Part shown: one piece after another, positions 44,124 through 52,229 of the stretch
How the letters are laid out: every line of letters begins with the position of its first letter
Position numbering within the stretch: the first letter of the stretch is position 1
Translations under genes and position numbers: made by a program
The notes under the pieces: generated by a model
Database searches by the model: none
What the model saw: only the letters and a program-made list of their open reading frames with translations
What the model was told of the DNA's origin: nothing
Assembly: GCF_000383095.1 (NCBI RefSeq)
Contig: NZ_AORL01000015.1
Location: 124,008 to 188,007 of the forward strand
Direction of reading: 5' to 3'
From: Sphingomonas sp. PR090111-T3T-6A
Lineage (GTDB): Bacteria; Pseudomonadota; Alphaproteobacteria; Sphingomonadales; Sphingomonadaceae
DNA: 64,000 nt

Positions 44124-45168
44124 CAGCCATCCTTCGGCACGGCGGGGCCGAGCGGCGCGATGACCGGGATATCGCGATGGTGATGGCCTACCGCCAACGG
44201 TGGGCGCGGTATCAGCGAGGCGTGAGCAGTCGCGGAACGTCGTGGCGGCCAACGAGACATAGCTCCGCCATCAAGAGAAACACCAGAATTTCTGCGATGG
44301 AAGAGATGGCTCCCCAAGTATTACACATATCGAATTACTTCCGTATTCCAACAGTTGAAGCACGTCAATTGGTGAGTCGCTATCGATCCGCCTTTATATT
44401 GGCGTTCGACGACGAACACGCTATTTAAATATTGGAGCTGGCGCGCAATACTCCTATGTAAAGTGCGCCGGTTCCAGTTTGAAACCGACCGCGCCACACA
44501 CCTTTCCAGTGGTTTACTTCCCGATAGCCGTCGTTGTCCTCGGCAGTTCAATGCCCCGAAAGGCACTGTAGCACGTTCCGAGTCTTCCCACGGCAGGGAA
44601 GGCCGCCTGAAGGGCGTGATTGTAGACCCTCCGTCCGCGTTCCGCTGGCGGAGGGCGATCGACTCGTCTGCCGGCAGTTCAATCTCTTTCGAGGCTGTGG
44701 CACATCCGACTTACTTATCGATCTGGAGACAGGTTGGCCGGTCCTGGCTCAAGTCTCAAGGGGGAGGGCACCGACCTGCCGGATGCGGGCAGCTCAGTTC
44801 TCCAAGGGGGCATTTATGTGCCGCATATGGACTTGAAGCGTCGATTCTCCTGAACCTGCGTTTGGGATCCGTGTCCTGCATCTCGATCGTGCGGCGCTTT
44901 GGAATGGGAACCATCGACGGAAGTTTCGTGATTCGACCTGGGACGTTCCCGGTCGGCCAGCATTGGAATGATGCCGGCCTAAGTCGGAAGCCAGGGCGAA
45001 CATGTCGTTGAGCTGCTGGGGGTGCAGCGACAGGCCGATCGTGCGACAATCCGCGACTACCTCCGCGTCTTCGCCCAAGCACGAGATATGTGTGCCGCTG
45101 CGACGTACGGCGCTTGCATTGTACGCCGTTCTGGCGTACAGAGACTGCGAAGGAGACAGGAGGTATCC
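44124..45168. other. Gene-poor 1-kb stretch
   Basis: No reading frame here has a convincing family match or a good ribosome site. The part around 44280-44460 is visibly more A+T-rich than its surroundings. Three short similar segments begin GGCAGYTCARTN (44542, 44673, 44788), spaced 131 and 115 bases, and a CCCTCCG/CGGAGGG hairpin lies at 44627-44655. The end holds the operator of the toxin-antitoxin operon. Confidence 0.6.
45120..45140. promoter_or_regulatory. Palindromic operator before the TacA/TacT pair
   Basis: TGTACGCC (45120-45127) and GGCGTACA (45133-45140) are perfect 8-bp arms with a 5-base centre. They lie 29 bases before the antitoxin ATG, where TacA-type antitoxins bind to repress their own operon. 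Confidence 0.7.
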
Positions 45169-45477
45169 ATGTTGGCATACCACGACGATATCGCCGCGAT
45201 CGACGAGCGCAGTACGGAGCGCATGTCGTTTCGTACCAAGCGGCGCATCAAGGAAACGATCCAGAAGGCGGCAGCGCTTTCCGGGGTCGATGACTCTTCG
45301 TTCACGATGAACGCGGCATACAAGGCGGCCATGGAGACGATTGCCGCGCATGAGCACACCATGCTCGCGCCGATCGACCACCAGGCGTTCTTTGCTGCCC
45401 TCGATCGCGAGCCTGCGCCTACTGAAAGGCTTCGCGCAGCCTTCGCTCGCCACAAGCAGACGATCGAGAGCAAGTGA
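45169..45477 (+). CDS. DUF1778 antitoxin (TacA-like)
   Basis: A 102-residue antitoxin. The N-terminal S-F-R-T-K-R-R-I-K-E-T-I-Q-K-A-A near residue 20 is the ribbon-helix-helix of DUF1778/TacA proteins, followed by S-S-F-T-M-N-A-A-Y-K-A-A. The C-terminal part, M-L-A-P-I-D-H-Q-A-F-F-A-A-L, is the segment that clamps the acetyltransferase toxin. The ATG at 45169 follows AGGAGG at five bases. The stop overlaps the toxin start. Confidence 0.88.
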   Translation: MLAYHDDIAAIDERSTERMSFRTKRRIKETIQKAAALSGVDDSSFTMNAAYKAAMETIAAHEHTMLAPIDHQAFFAALDREPAPTERLRAAFARHKQTIESK

Positions 45478-46028
45478 AGACAGAACCAGCGGACCCAAAA
45501 TCCACCATCGAGCCGCTCGATCCTACCAAGCACGATCGAGCGGCTTTTTCGTGCGGCATCGGCCAGGTCGACAACTATTTCCAAAAAACGGCCAATAAGC
45601 TCATGCAGGCCGGCAACGCGCGCGTCTATGTCATGACGAGGCCCGATGGCGCGCTTATCGGCTTCTATGCGACCAATGCGCACGCGGTTCACTACAGCGA
45701 GCTACCCGCGAAGTTCGCGCGCGATCGGCCCGGCCATGGGATGATTCCGGCAGCCTATATCTCGATGATCGGGGTTGATGCCCATCATCAGGGGCGGGGC
45801 TTCGGAGGGGATCTCCTGGTGGACTGCCTCCGGCGCCTTGCGAATGCCGCCCAGGAACTCGGTATCCGCGTGATCCTGCTGGATGTCCTGGATTGTGGAA
45901 ACGCCGACCTCGTCGAGCGGCGAAGGAGGCTCTACATCGATTACGGCTTCACACCATTCGAGGCGAATCCGCTACGGATGTACCTACCCATGGTCGATGT
46001 CGAAGCACTCATCGCGGAGAATCCCTAG
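45474..46028 (+). CDS. GNAT acetyltransferase toxin (TacT-like)
   Basis: A 184-residue GNAT protein with GTG start overlapping the antitoxin stop (GTGA). The acetyl-CoA motif is I-G-V-D-A-H-H-Q-G-R-G-F-G near residue 100. The N-terminal S-C-G-I-G-Q-V-D-N-Y-F-Q is typical of TacT-family toxins, and the end has Y-G-F-T-P-F. Such toxins acetylate aminoacyl-tRNA and halt translation; this is known for the family. The pair is regulated by the upstream palindrome (inference). Confidence 0.88.
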   Translation: MKTEPADPKSTIEPLDPTKHDRAAFSCGIGQVDNYFQKTANKLMQAGNARVYVMTRPDGALIGFYATNAHAVHYSELPAKFARDRPGHGMIPAAYISMIGVDAHHQGRGFGGDLLVDCLRRLANAAQELGIRVILLDVLDCGNADLVERRRRLYIDYGFTPFEANPLRMYLPMVDVEALIAENP

Positions 46029-46171
46029 CGACGAGCTTTCGGTCCTCGGCGCTGGTGCGATTGTGGTCATAAACTTAGTGGATATCATTCCGTTATCGCA
46101 ATGAAGTCCGGCTTCTGCTCAAGAGCGTTTCCCCTCGATGAAGGAGGGGAAATCTCAATAGGAGCAATAGG

Positions 46172-47743
46172 TTGGCAAGACCGAGAAGTGCCGTTAGCCG
46201 TTACAAGCACCGCAAGAACAATGAGCCTGGAATTCGCGAAGCAGTCTTGTACGCACGCGTTTCAACTCCCGATCAGCAGCGCGAGGGCTATTCCATTCCG
46301 GCGCAGATCAAGCTGTTGGAGGACTATGCGGCGCTGAACGACATGGTCATCGTTTCAAGCCATATCGACGTGGAGACGGCCAGAAAGACCGGTCGAACCG
46401 CCTTCGGCGACATGCTGCGCTATCTGCGCCGGCGTCCCGAGGTTCGGATCATCCTCGTCGAGAAGACCGACCGGCTTTACCGTAACCTCAAGGATTGGGC
46501 GACCGTCGACGACCTTGGCGTCGAGGTGCACTTCGTCAAAGAGAATGTCGTGATGTCCGATGGCTGCCGATCGTCGGAGAAGTTCGTCCACGGCATCAAG
46601 GTGCTGATGGCCAAGGCTTATATCGACAATCTCTCCGAGGAAACACGAAAGGGCATGCTTGAGAAGGCACGGCAAGGCCATTGGCCGAGCTGCGCGCCGA
46701 TCGGCTATCTCAACGTCAGGGACGGGCAGGGCAAGAACGTCATTGTTGTCGATCCGAAATTCGGACCGATCGTGGCACGTGTGTTCAATTGGTATGCGAC
46801 CGGCCTTTATTCGCTGAAAGACGTGACGGCCAAGGCCAGGAATGCGGGCATGCGTTATCGCAAAAGCGGCCGACCGATCGGTGTCAGCACTGTTCATAAC
46901 ATCCTGCAAAACCGGCTATATACAGGCTCGTTCGAGTGGCTTGGGAATATCTACCAGGGCTCGCATGAGCCCTTGGTGTCCTCCGATACGTGGGAGGCGG
47001 TTCAGCATATCTTTGATGGCCGCGCTACTACCAACGTCCGCGCCAAGCCATGGTTCTTCCCTTTCACTGGCCTCGTGAAGTGCGGGCACTGCGGTTGCTC
47101 GCTCGTGGCTCAGGTGGCGAAGGGAAAGTATATCTATTATCGCTGCTCGGGGTTTCGTGGGAAATGCCCCGAACGCTATCTTCGACAAGAAGCCTTGGAA
47201 GGCCATTTCCTGAGCCTGCTGCGCAAGCTTCGATGCGATACGCAGGAATTCGGGAAGATCCGACACGATGTCGAGCAAGCCCGCCTAGGGGCGGGCGCAA
47301 ATATTGGCGAATCGGCTTCGCTACCGCGCCGCGATCCACCACACGGCACACCCGGAGCCTTGGTACGCGATGGCCTTGCGCTGCTGGATATGGGGCGGAC
47401 CGCGCACCTGCGACTTCCCAACCTGCCCGATGAGATGAAGCAGCAGGTGCTGAGTCTGATCTTCCTGCGCTGCTCCTGGGCAAATGGAGAACTGAACGGA
47501 TGGTTCAATCCGCCGTTCGATATCCTTGCGGAGCAGGTAGCTGTAAACGCTGCTGGCGGCAGCGAGCCATCGCTGATCCAGAGGTTTGCCGATACCCTCT
47601 GCCAACCAACATCTGAAACCCGATTGCTCGTCGCTCGATATAACGCGATGTGCCGAGCGGACGAGGAGTTGGTCATCGAAAAGCCGAGGTCGGGAAACGA
47701 TGAGAGTCCTTTCTTGCCGATAGCAGCGAAGCTCGCCGCTTGA
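46172..47743 (+). CDS. Large serine recombinase
   Basis: A 523-residue serine site-specific recombinase. The resolvase domain has V-L-Y-A-R-V-S-T-P-D-Q-Q with Ser31, then R-I-I-L-V-E-K-T-D-R-L-Y-R near residue 88. The recombinase domain begins near residue 165 with G-Y-L-N-V-R-D, and a zinc ribbon is formed by C-G-H-C-G-C-S and C-S-G-F-R-G-K-C. The start is a TTG at 46172 behind AGGAGC; no ATG exists near. The C-terminal 140 residues are less conserved. Such enzymes integrate or invert mobile elements; no matching att pair was proven. Confidence 0.88.
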   Translation: MARPRSAVSRYKHRKNNEPGIREAVLYARVSTPDQQREGYSIPAQIKLLEDYAALNDMVIVSSHIDVETARKTGRTAFGDMLRYLRRRPEVRIILVEKTDRLYRNLKDWATVDDLGVEVHFVKENVVMSDGCRSSEKFVHGIKVLMAKAYIDNLSEETRKGMLEKARQGHWPSCAPIGYLNVRDGQGKNVIVVDPKFGPIVARVFNWYATGLYSLKDVTAKARNAGMRYRKSGRPIGVSTVHNILQNRLYTGSFEWLGNIYQGSHEPLVSSDTWEAVQHIFDGRATTNVRAKPWFFPFTGLVKCGHCGCSLVAQVAKGKYIYYRCSGFRGKCPERYLRQEALEGHFLSLLRKLRCDTQEFGKIRHDVEQARLGAGANIGESASLPRRDPPHGTPGALVRDGLALLDMGRTAHLRLPNLPDEMKQQVLSLIFLRCSWANGELNGWFNPPFDILAEQVAVNAAGGSEPSLIQRFADTLCQPTSETRLLVARYNAMCRADEELVIEKPRSGNDESPFLPIAAKLAA

Positions 47744-47747
47744 TCGA

Positions 47748-47797
47748 CGCAACCGCTCGGCGTCGAAGGCATCGTTCCTACCCGTCGAGCGGTTGCG
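47748..47797. repeat. Inverted repeat after the recombinase
   Basis: CGCAACCGCTCG (47748-47759) and CGAGCGGTTGCG (47786-47797) are perfect 12-bp inverted arms around a 26-base loop. The right arm is shared with the start of the 134-bp repeat. It could be a terminator or a site acted on by the recombinase. Confidence 0.6.
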
Positions 47798-47920
47798 ACG
47801 TCGCTAGTCTGGGCGGTGCCCGCGAAGTAGGTCGATCGCAGAGGGCTTGTGCCTTTCCCGAGAGTCCGCACTAAGGGCCTTCATGGATGAAGGCCTTCAA
47901 ATAGAGAGTTTTTGGGAAGG
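47787..47920 (+). repeat. Direct repeat A1 (134 bp)
   Basis: This segment matches 54694-54827 with about five mismatches in 134 bases. It comprises an upstream region and the first 12 codons of the ImmA/IrrE-like gene, of which the second copy is intact. Confidence 0.9.
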
Positions 47921-47951
47921 TCGTTTGTCTAGTGCGCTTGTGCGAGGTTAA
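47883..47951 (+). pseudogene. 5' remnant of the ImmA/IrrE-like gene
   Basis: The ATG followed by D-E-G-L-Q-I-E-S-F-W-E-G matches the start of the intact gene at 54790, then the frame runs into unrelated codons and a stop at 47951. The remaining 400 codons are gone and replaced by the antitoxin-like genes that follow. Confidence 0.8.
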
Positions 47952-47987
47952 CCCCGTGATCTGAGCGGAGTGGAAAGGAAGTTGGTT

Positions 47988-48257
47988 ATGTCTGCATCCT
48001 TTGAGGAGACGACCTTGACCGTTGGGCTGCAGGGTCAGATCGCTCTACCCAACGATGTCCTGCAGTATCTTGGTGCTCAGGCAGGATCCAAATTGGTCGG
48101 GCGCAAGCTACCCAATGGGAGAGTCGAGATCCAACTGGCGCGGCCTGAGGGTCGCATTGCAGACGCCTTCGGCATGCTGAAACGGGAAGGGCAGCGGCCA
48201 ATCTCAATTGACGAAATGAACGAGATAATCGAGCGCGGCTGGGCCGGAGAGCTGTGA
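47988..48257 (+). CDS. AbrB/MazE/SpoVT-type antitoxin-like protein (orphan)
   Basis: An 89-residue protein with an N-terminal swapped-hairpin AbrB domain: L-T-V-G-L-Q-G-Q-I-A-L-P-N-D-V-L near residue 9 and G-S-K-L-V-G-R-K-L. The C-terminal half resembles the toxin-binding tail of VapB-like antitoxins (I-S-I-D-E-M-N-E-I-I). The ATG follows AAGGAAG. The usual PIN toxin gene is not found next to it. Confidence 0.75.
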   Translation: MSASFEETTLTVGLQGQIALPNDVLQYLGAQAGSKLVGRKLPNGRVEIQLARPEGRIADAFGMLKREGQRPISIDEMNEIIERGWAGEL

Positions 48258-48359
48258 AGATATTGAATAGCCGAGCGTGAAAGCCTGTCGCATTACGCGC
48301 TAAATTATGAAAATCTCGTCGATTGAAATCCTCACGAGCATTCCGAAGGAGGACTTTGC

Positions 48360-48776
48360 CTAGTCTTGGGATTTCAGAGAATCGTCAGACCAGATTACGG
48401 CGGGCTTGTTTTGGGCGAACCGTTGTTCAATATGTTCTATCACTTCATCGATCGTGAAAGTGGGCCCCTTGTCGTCCAGTGCCGCTCGGATTCTACGGCG
48501 GAAGAGTTCTTCCCGGAGATCGGCGTGAGGCTGCAGTTCCTTATGCTCGCTCAAGATCGTGAACACGGCTTCCGAGGGAGAAATGAAGATGCCGCGCTCA
48601 ACCATGTCCAACATCCAATCCGCAAGATTGGATGGCAGATAGGCGTCAAATCGCAGGCCGCCCTTGCGCGCTTGCGCCCGCAGTTCCTGTGCCTGCGCTT
48701 TGGATGTGGCAACTTGATAGTCGGAATATGGCAATTCTGTCGATCCTTTATCCACGATAGTCGTTGATAGACGCAA
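48360..48776 (-). CDS. Antitoxin-like protein, ParD/RHH type suspected (orphan)
   Basis: A 138-residue protein (if a TTG at 48776 is the start; a GTG at 48752 is possible). The central part has F-D-A-Y-L-P-S-N-L-A-D-W-M-L-D-M and S-P-S-E-A-V-F-T-I-L, which resemble ParD-like antitoxins, then E-L-F-R-R-R-I-R-A-A-L-D-D. No toxin gene accompanies it. No clear ribosome site supports either start. Confidence 0.6.
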   Translation of the reverse strand: MRLSTTIVDKGSTELPYSDYQVATSKAQAQELRAQARKGGLRFDAYLPSNLADWMLDMVERGIFISPSEAVFTILSEHKELQPHADLREELFRRRIRAALDDKGPTFTIDEVIEHIEQRFAQNKPAVIWSDDSLKSQD

Positions 48777-48892
48777 GGTTTGTGAAAGTGATTGCGAAAG
48801 TCAGTGCAAGAAATTCGTCAGTGGACAGTAAAGGTATAATCGGATGACGCGGTTCATGTCATCGGTCTATCTCTTCTTTTTGAGAACGCATT

Positions 48893-49230
48893 TCACGACG
48901 GCGCGATTCTTTGAGCGGATATCGTTGATTTATTCTTCGCCACAGGGGCTGGCGGATCGAGCAGCGCCGAGCGAAGATACCAGTCGCCGTCGGTTGGGGT
49001 CGAGACGCCGCCTTGGAACAGCCGGTAACCGAATGCACCCGCGATCACCGCCGGGCTGCCCCCGAAGTTGTAGTCCCCCTTAAGCGTGAACGAGCCCGCA
49101 GAAGTTCCGCCGGTCTCATCGATGATCTTGATGCCCTCGACCGTCTGAGCGCCTAGGCCGCCGCGGTTGATGATGCTGATCGCGGTGGTACCGGATGTGC
49201 TGTTCGTCACGACCAGCCGGTCTGTCTGCG
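48893..49230 (-). pseudogene. Fragment of an autotransporter passenger
   Basis: The reverse strand encodes T-D-R-L-V-V-T-N-S-T-S-G-T-T-A-I, then G-S-F-T-L-K-G-D-Y-N-F and G-D-W-Y-L-R-S. That is the pertactin-like segment that joins the passenger to the beta-barrel of autotransporters. Both the long passenger and the barrel are missing. Its left junction coincides with the end of the duplicated segment at 49231. Confidence 0.65.
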
Positions 49231-49813
49231 ATCCCGTCACGCGAAATCGCGCTCGGCAACGTTGACGACGTCCGCTTTCCGTCCCGCCTTCAGCAGTTCC
49301 AAAGGTGCGCGATCGTCGAGCGCGCCATGCGCCTGTCGCAGCCACAGCCATCCCGAGCGCGCGTCCGGCGCCAGGCGGAGCACATCGGCAATTCCCTCCA
49401 GCGGCCTGCCGTCCACGAATTGCTCCAGCGGATAAGCCAGTTTCCGCTCGCCGCGAAGGAGGCCGACGACAGCCTTGCGCTGTTGCCACTTGCTGAGTGT
49501 CGAACGAGGAATCCCCAGCGACGCTTCTATTTCGCCGGCGCCGGCGACAGGGCCTGCCCAGCTCTCGAGCGGCCGCGGCGACGCATAGTCGAGCAGCCGC
49601 TGTCGCCCCTCCTCGATCGAGATCGACTTCCCCAGTCCGGTCCCACGGCTATGGGTTACCCGACCACTCTCGATGGGGACTGACGACGGCGGATGCCCGA
49701 TCGCGATCTCCATCAACCTGCGGCGCAGCTGATTTTTTTCGCGCGTGAGCTGTCGCCGGGTCGCGCTCGGCAACTCGGCGATCGCGTTGTAGACGATGAC
49801 GATCGTATCAGCC
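49231..49813 (-). repeat. Duplicated segment A2 (copy of 56236-56814)
   Basis: About 580 bases match 56236-56814 with roughly 90% identity by eye, in the same orientation. The segment carries most of the MbcA/Xre-like gene. Confidence 0.85.
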
Positions 49814-49935
49814 ATCGTCTCGAGGTCGCCGGTCGGGACCTCCGGATTGCTCTGCGCGAGCGCGGCCCGGATCGCGGCTTCGCTCAATCCCGGGACCTTT
49901 TTCTCCCGCCGGCCTGCAAGCGCTAGGTTAGCCAT
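49237..49935 (-). CDS. MbcA/ParS/Xre-type antitoxin-like DNA-binding protein
   Basis: A 232-residue protein. A helix-turn-helix is visible at about residues 140-165 (G-E-I-E-A-S-L-G-I-P-R-S-T-L-S-K-W). The C-terminal 50 residues, with W-L-W-L-R-Q-A-H-G-A-L and P-L-E-L-L-K-A-G-R, fit the MbcA/ParS/Xre toxin-binding domain (DUF2384). The N-terminal 100 residues are not recognised. The usual RES-domain toxin is absent next to it. I chose the ATG at 49935, preceded by GGAG at six bases. A truncated copy exists at 56242. Confidence 0.75.
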   Translation of the reverse strand: MANLALAGRREKKVPGLSEAAIRAALAQSNPEVPTGDLETMADTIVIVYNAIAELPSATRRQLTREKNQLRRRLMEIAIGHPPSSVPIESGRVTHSRGTGLGKSISIEEGRQRLLDYASPRPLESWAGPVAGAGEIEASLGIPRSTLSKWQQRKAVVGLLRGERKLAYPLEQFVDGRPLEGIADVLRLAPDARSGWLWLRQAHGALDDRAPLELLKAGRKADVVNVAERDFA

Positions 49936-50337
49936 AGTCAACTCCGACCCATCGGACGTTACCCTAGATAGCATCGATTGCCTCGATTGTCCACTTTGCC
50001 TCGAATTGCCGCCATCAGTGGCGGCACTAGGCTGCCCGGGTCTGTCGCGCCAACACCCGCTTCTCTGCGCGCGTCCTGGTCTTCATACGAACGCATTCAC
50101 GAGGGTGGTGGGTTATCTCGTCGCGGCGACCGGTCCTGTGTCGGTCGGTCTGCTGAGGGGATGTGATAGGTTCGACGCTTGGTTGTGGCTGGTGGTGGGG
50201 CGGTGTCGTTAATCAACGTGTTTTCGAGGAGGGTTTGAGTTTCTTGTTCGTGACTTCGTCACGACGCCGAAACCCGAACCCTCCTCGATTCACAACCCCC
50301 AATGTTCGACATACGCGATGACGGAGGAGAGATGCCG
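49936..50337. other. Non-coding stretch with nested hairpins
   Basis: No gene is supported here. TCGAGGAGGGTTTGAGTTTC (50224-50243) pairs with GAAACCCGAACCCTCCTCGA (50268-50287) at 18 of 20 positions, and the loop contains its own stem CGTGAC-TTC-GTCACG (50249-50263). It lies just past the 3' end of the hydrolase at 50338 and may be the terminator of the TetR-hydrolase transcript or a small structured RNA. Confidence 0.6.
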
Positions 50338-51156
50338 TCAGGACCTGATGAACGCGAGCAGGTCGGGGTTGAGAACATCGGCATGTGTGGTCAGCATGCC
50401 ATGTGGGTAGCCCGGGTAGGTCTTCAGCGACCCGTTCTTGAGGCGATCGACCGCGCGCGGCACGGAACTGGCGAACGGGACGACTTGATCGGCCTCGCCA
50501 TGCATCACCATCACCGGCACGGTGATCTTCTCGAGGTCTGCGGTATAGTCTTCGAGCCAGGAGTCGACCGTCGCGAGATGGGCGAGCGCGCCGCCGGCCA
50601 TGCCCTGGCGCCACCAGTTCGCAATGATGGCCTCCGAACGCTCGGCCCCATCGAGATTGTAGCCGTAGAACGGATTCTCGGAGACGAAACGATAGAACTC
50701 CGATCGGTTGCCCAGCACGCCCCCGCGAATGGTCTCGAACCAGTCCGCCGGCTGACCGGACGGGTTGTCCTCGCTCCGGTACATGTTCGGCGTCAGGGAA
50801 GCGACGAGCACCGCCTTGGCGACGCGCTCCTGGTGGCGAGCGACATAGCGAGCCACCTCACCGCCACCGGTCGAGTGCCCGATATGGATCGCGTCGCGCA
50901 GGTCGAGGTGCTCGGTGAGGGCTGCGAGGTCTGCAACCCAGGTGTCCATGTCGTTACCGGTGCCGGGCTGGTCGGACCGGCCATGGCCGCGCCGGTCGTG
51001 GGCGATCACCCGATAGCCGTGGCGGAGGAAAAACAGCATCTGGGCATCCCAGTCGTCCGCCGACAGCGGCCAGCCGTGACTGAAAACGATCGGCTGACCC
51101 GATCCCCAATCCTTGTAGAAGATGTTCACGCCATCCTTGGTAGTGATCGTAGGCAT
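50338..51156 (-). CDS. Alpha/beta hydrolase (non-heme chloroperoxidase-like)
   Basis: A 272-residue hydrolase. It has the conserved F-Y-K-D-W-G-S-G-Q-P and F-S-H-G-W-P-L motifs, the nucleophile in I-G-H-S-T-G-G-G near residue 96, the acid in H-G-E-A-D-Q-V-V near 220 and the His in Y-P-G-Y-P-H-G-M. These features match cofactor-free perhydrolases or haloperoxidases, generally esterases. It lies downstream of a TetR gene that has a matching operator at 51233, so the pair is probably co-regulated. Confidence 0.9.
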   Translation of the reverse strand: MPTITTKDGVNIFYKDWGSGQPIVFSHGWPLSADDWDAQMLFFLRHGYRVIAHDRRGHGRSDQPGTGNDMDTWVADLAALTEHLDLRDAIHIGHSTGGGEVARYVARHQERVAKAVLVASLTPNMYRSEDNPSGQPADWFETIRGGVLGNRSEFYRFVSENPFYGYNLDGAERSEAIIANWWRQGMAGGALAHLATVDSWLEDYTADLEKITVPVMVMHGEADQVVPFASSVPRAVDRLKNGSLKTYPGYPHGMLTTHADVLNPDLLAFIRS

Positions 51157-51232
51157 TGTTCAGTCCTTTACGATGTGCCGCGGATGAGAGGCATCGCTCG
51201 CTGGCGCGGCGTTCCAGCGAGAAACTATAAAA

Positions 51233-51250
51233 TATATGACCGGTCGTCTA
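51233..51250. promoter_or_regulatory. TetR operator, copy 1
   Basis: TATATGACCGGTCGTCTA contains the palindrome core GACCGGTC (51238-51245). A matching site occurs at 51867-51884 before the TetR gene. It lies 77 bases before the hydrolase start. Confidence 0.65.
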
Positions 51251-51268
51251 TTTGTCGGGCAAAAATGT

Positions 51269-51859
51269 TCAGGTCACGAGGGCGGGCAAAACGAAACCTT
51301 CAAAACTGTCGAACGGCGACCGGCTACGTTCGACCTTGGCACGCGTGACCGCGCCTTCGAACGCGTCGACCAGCGCGGCGGCAACTTGTGCCGGATCCTT
51401 TCCGGCCGGCAATTCACTCTGGGCCTGGGCTTCACGCAGGCATTCCGTGAGCGAGGCCATCCACTGGCGGTAGATTGCCGCTAGCTTGATGCGTACGCTC
51501 TCGCTCGACGGCGTGACCTCGATCGCCATATTCCCGATCAGGCATCCAACCGCGTAACGACGGCGTTCGTGAAACTCTACCAGGCCCGCGAAATAGCGCG
51601 CGATACGTGCAAGCGGCGGCGTGCCGTGATCGGCCAGGATCGGGCCGTAGGTAGCAAGCACCGAATCCCAATACTCGGTCAGGACTTCGACTGCGAAGGC
51701 CTCCTTGCTTTCGAAATAATTGTAGAACGAGCCCTTGGGCACACCTGCCGCCGCCGTGATCTCCTGCACGCCGGTGGCGTTGAAGCCGCGGGTGCTGACG
51801 AGGTCTCCCCCCTTTTTCAGGAGGCGCGATCGCGTTTCGGGGTTGGCTGGTCTGGGCAT
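51269..51859 (-). CDS. TetR/AcrR family transcriptional regulator
   Basis: A 196-residue regulator. The HTH carries F-N-A-T-G-V-Q-E-I-T-A-A-A-G-V and G-S-F-Y-N-Y-F-E-S-K-E-A-F near residue 45. The ligand-binding region contains G-C-L-I-G-N-M-A-I-E, resembling AcrR_2-like repressors of the AefR/RutR type. A palindromic site sits eight bases before its ATG and an identical core lies before the downstream hydrolase, so it represses itself and that gene (inference). Confidence 0.9.
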   Translation of the reverse strand: MPRPANPETRSRLLKKGGDLVSTRGFNATGVQEITAAAGVPKGSFYNYFESKEAFAVEVLTEYWDSVLATYGPILADHGTPPLARIARYFAGLVEFHERRRYAVGCLIGNMAIEVTPSSESVRIKLAAIYRQWMASLTECLREAQAQSELPAGKDPAQVAAALVDAFEGAVTRAKVERSRSPFDSFEGFVLPALVT

Positions 51860-51866
51860 GAATAGA

Positions 51867-51884
51867 TATATGACCGGTCGTCTT
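51867..51884. promoter_or_regulatory. TetR operator, copy 2
   Basis: TATATGACCGGTCGTCTT matches the site at 51233 in 17 of 18 positions, including the GACCGGTC core (51872-51879). It lies just before the TetR start codon. Confidence 0.65.
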
Positions 51885-52180
51885 GTTATCGTCAAGCAGA
51901 TTTTTGGGTGTGGGGTGCCGACTCGTCCGGTGAACTGCGTTTTCAACGGCTGACCGGCCCTGTCTTCTCCGGTTTGTCGACCGGCTAAGTTCATGACGTC
52001 CGCAATTAGGTCGGCAGGGGACGGGCTACGCGCCCCGTTTCGGTCATTCAGTGGCGACGTCGTCCATCCCGAACCTGCTCCGGCCCGGTTGGCCAAACTA
52101 CGTAGTAGGTAACGCTGACTTGGAGATTTTGCAGCTGATCGGATTCCGGACGAGCGGTACAGGAACTTAATTCATCGGGA

Positions 52181-52222
52181 TTTATCGATGCGATTTGACG
52201 CCCGCGGATGCATCGGATAAAA
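52181..52222 (+). promoter_or_regulatory. arsR promoter with overlapping inverted repeat
   Basis: TTTATCGATGC (52181-52191) and GCATCGGATAAA (52210-52221) form an inverted repeat with one extra base. A likely -35 TTGACG (52195-52200) and a -10 ATAAAA (52217-52222), 16 bases apart, lie between or overlap the arms, as for ArsR-controlled promoters. The start of transcription would fall near the ATG at 52230. Confidence 0.45.
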
Positions 52223-52229
52223 ACGATGT

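Larger units (their letters stand above)
51860..52229. other. Intergenic stretch with TetR operator and ars promoter
   Basis: No gene is seen in this 370-base stretch. The left end has the TetR operator (51867-51884), the middle a 10-bp palindrome ACTACGTAGT (52097-52106), and the right end the promoter/operator of arsR. The rest shows no recognisable coding. Confidence 0.6.

Noticed and set aside
44463-45011. 182-codon open frame on the plus strand in the gene-poor stretch
   Set aside because: No ribosome site, no recognisable motif and uneven codon use; I treat the stretch as non-coding or decayed.
45121-45139. Palindrome before TacA as a terminator
   Set aside because: No T-run follows and it lies at operator distance from the antitoxin start.
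44794-45498. Minus-strand frame overlapping the TacA gene
   Set aside because: It overlaps the antitoxin, operator and toxin start, which are better supported; no motif was recognised.
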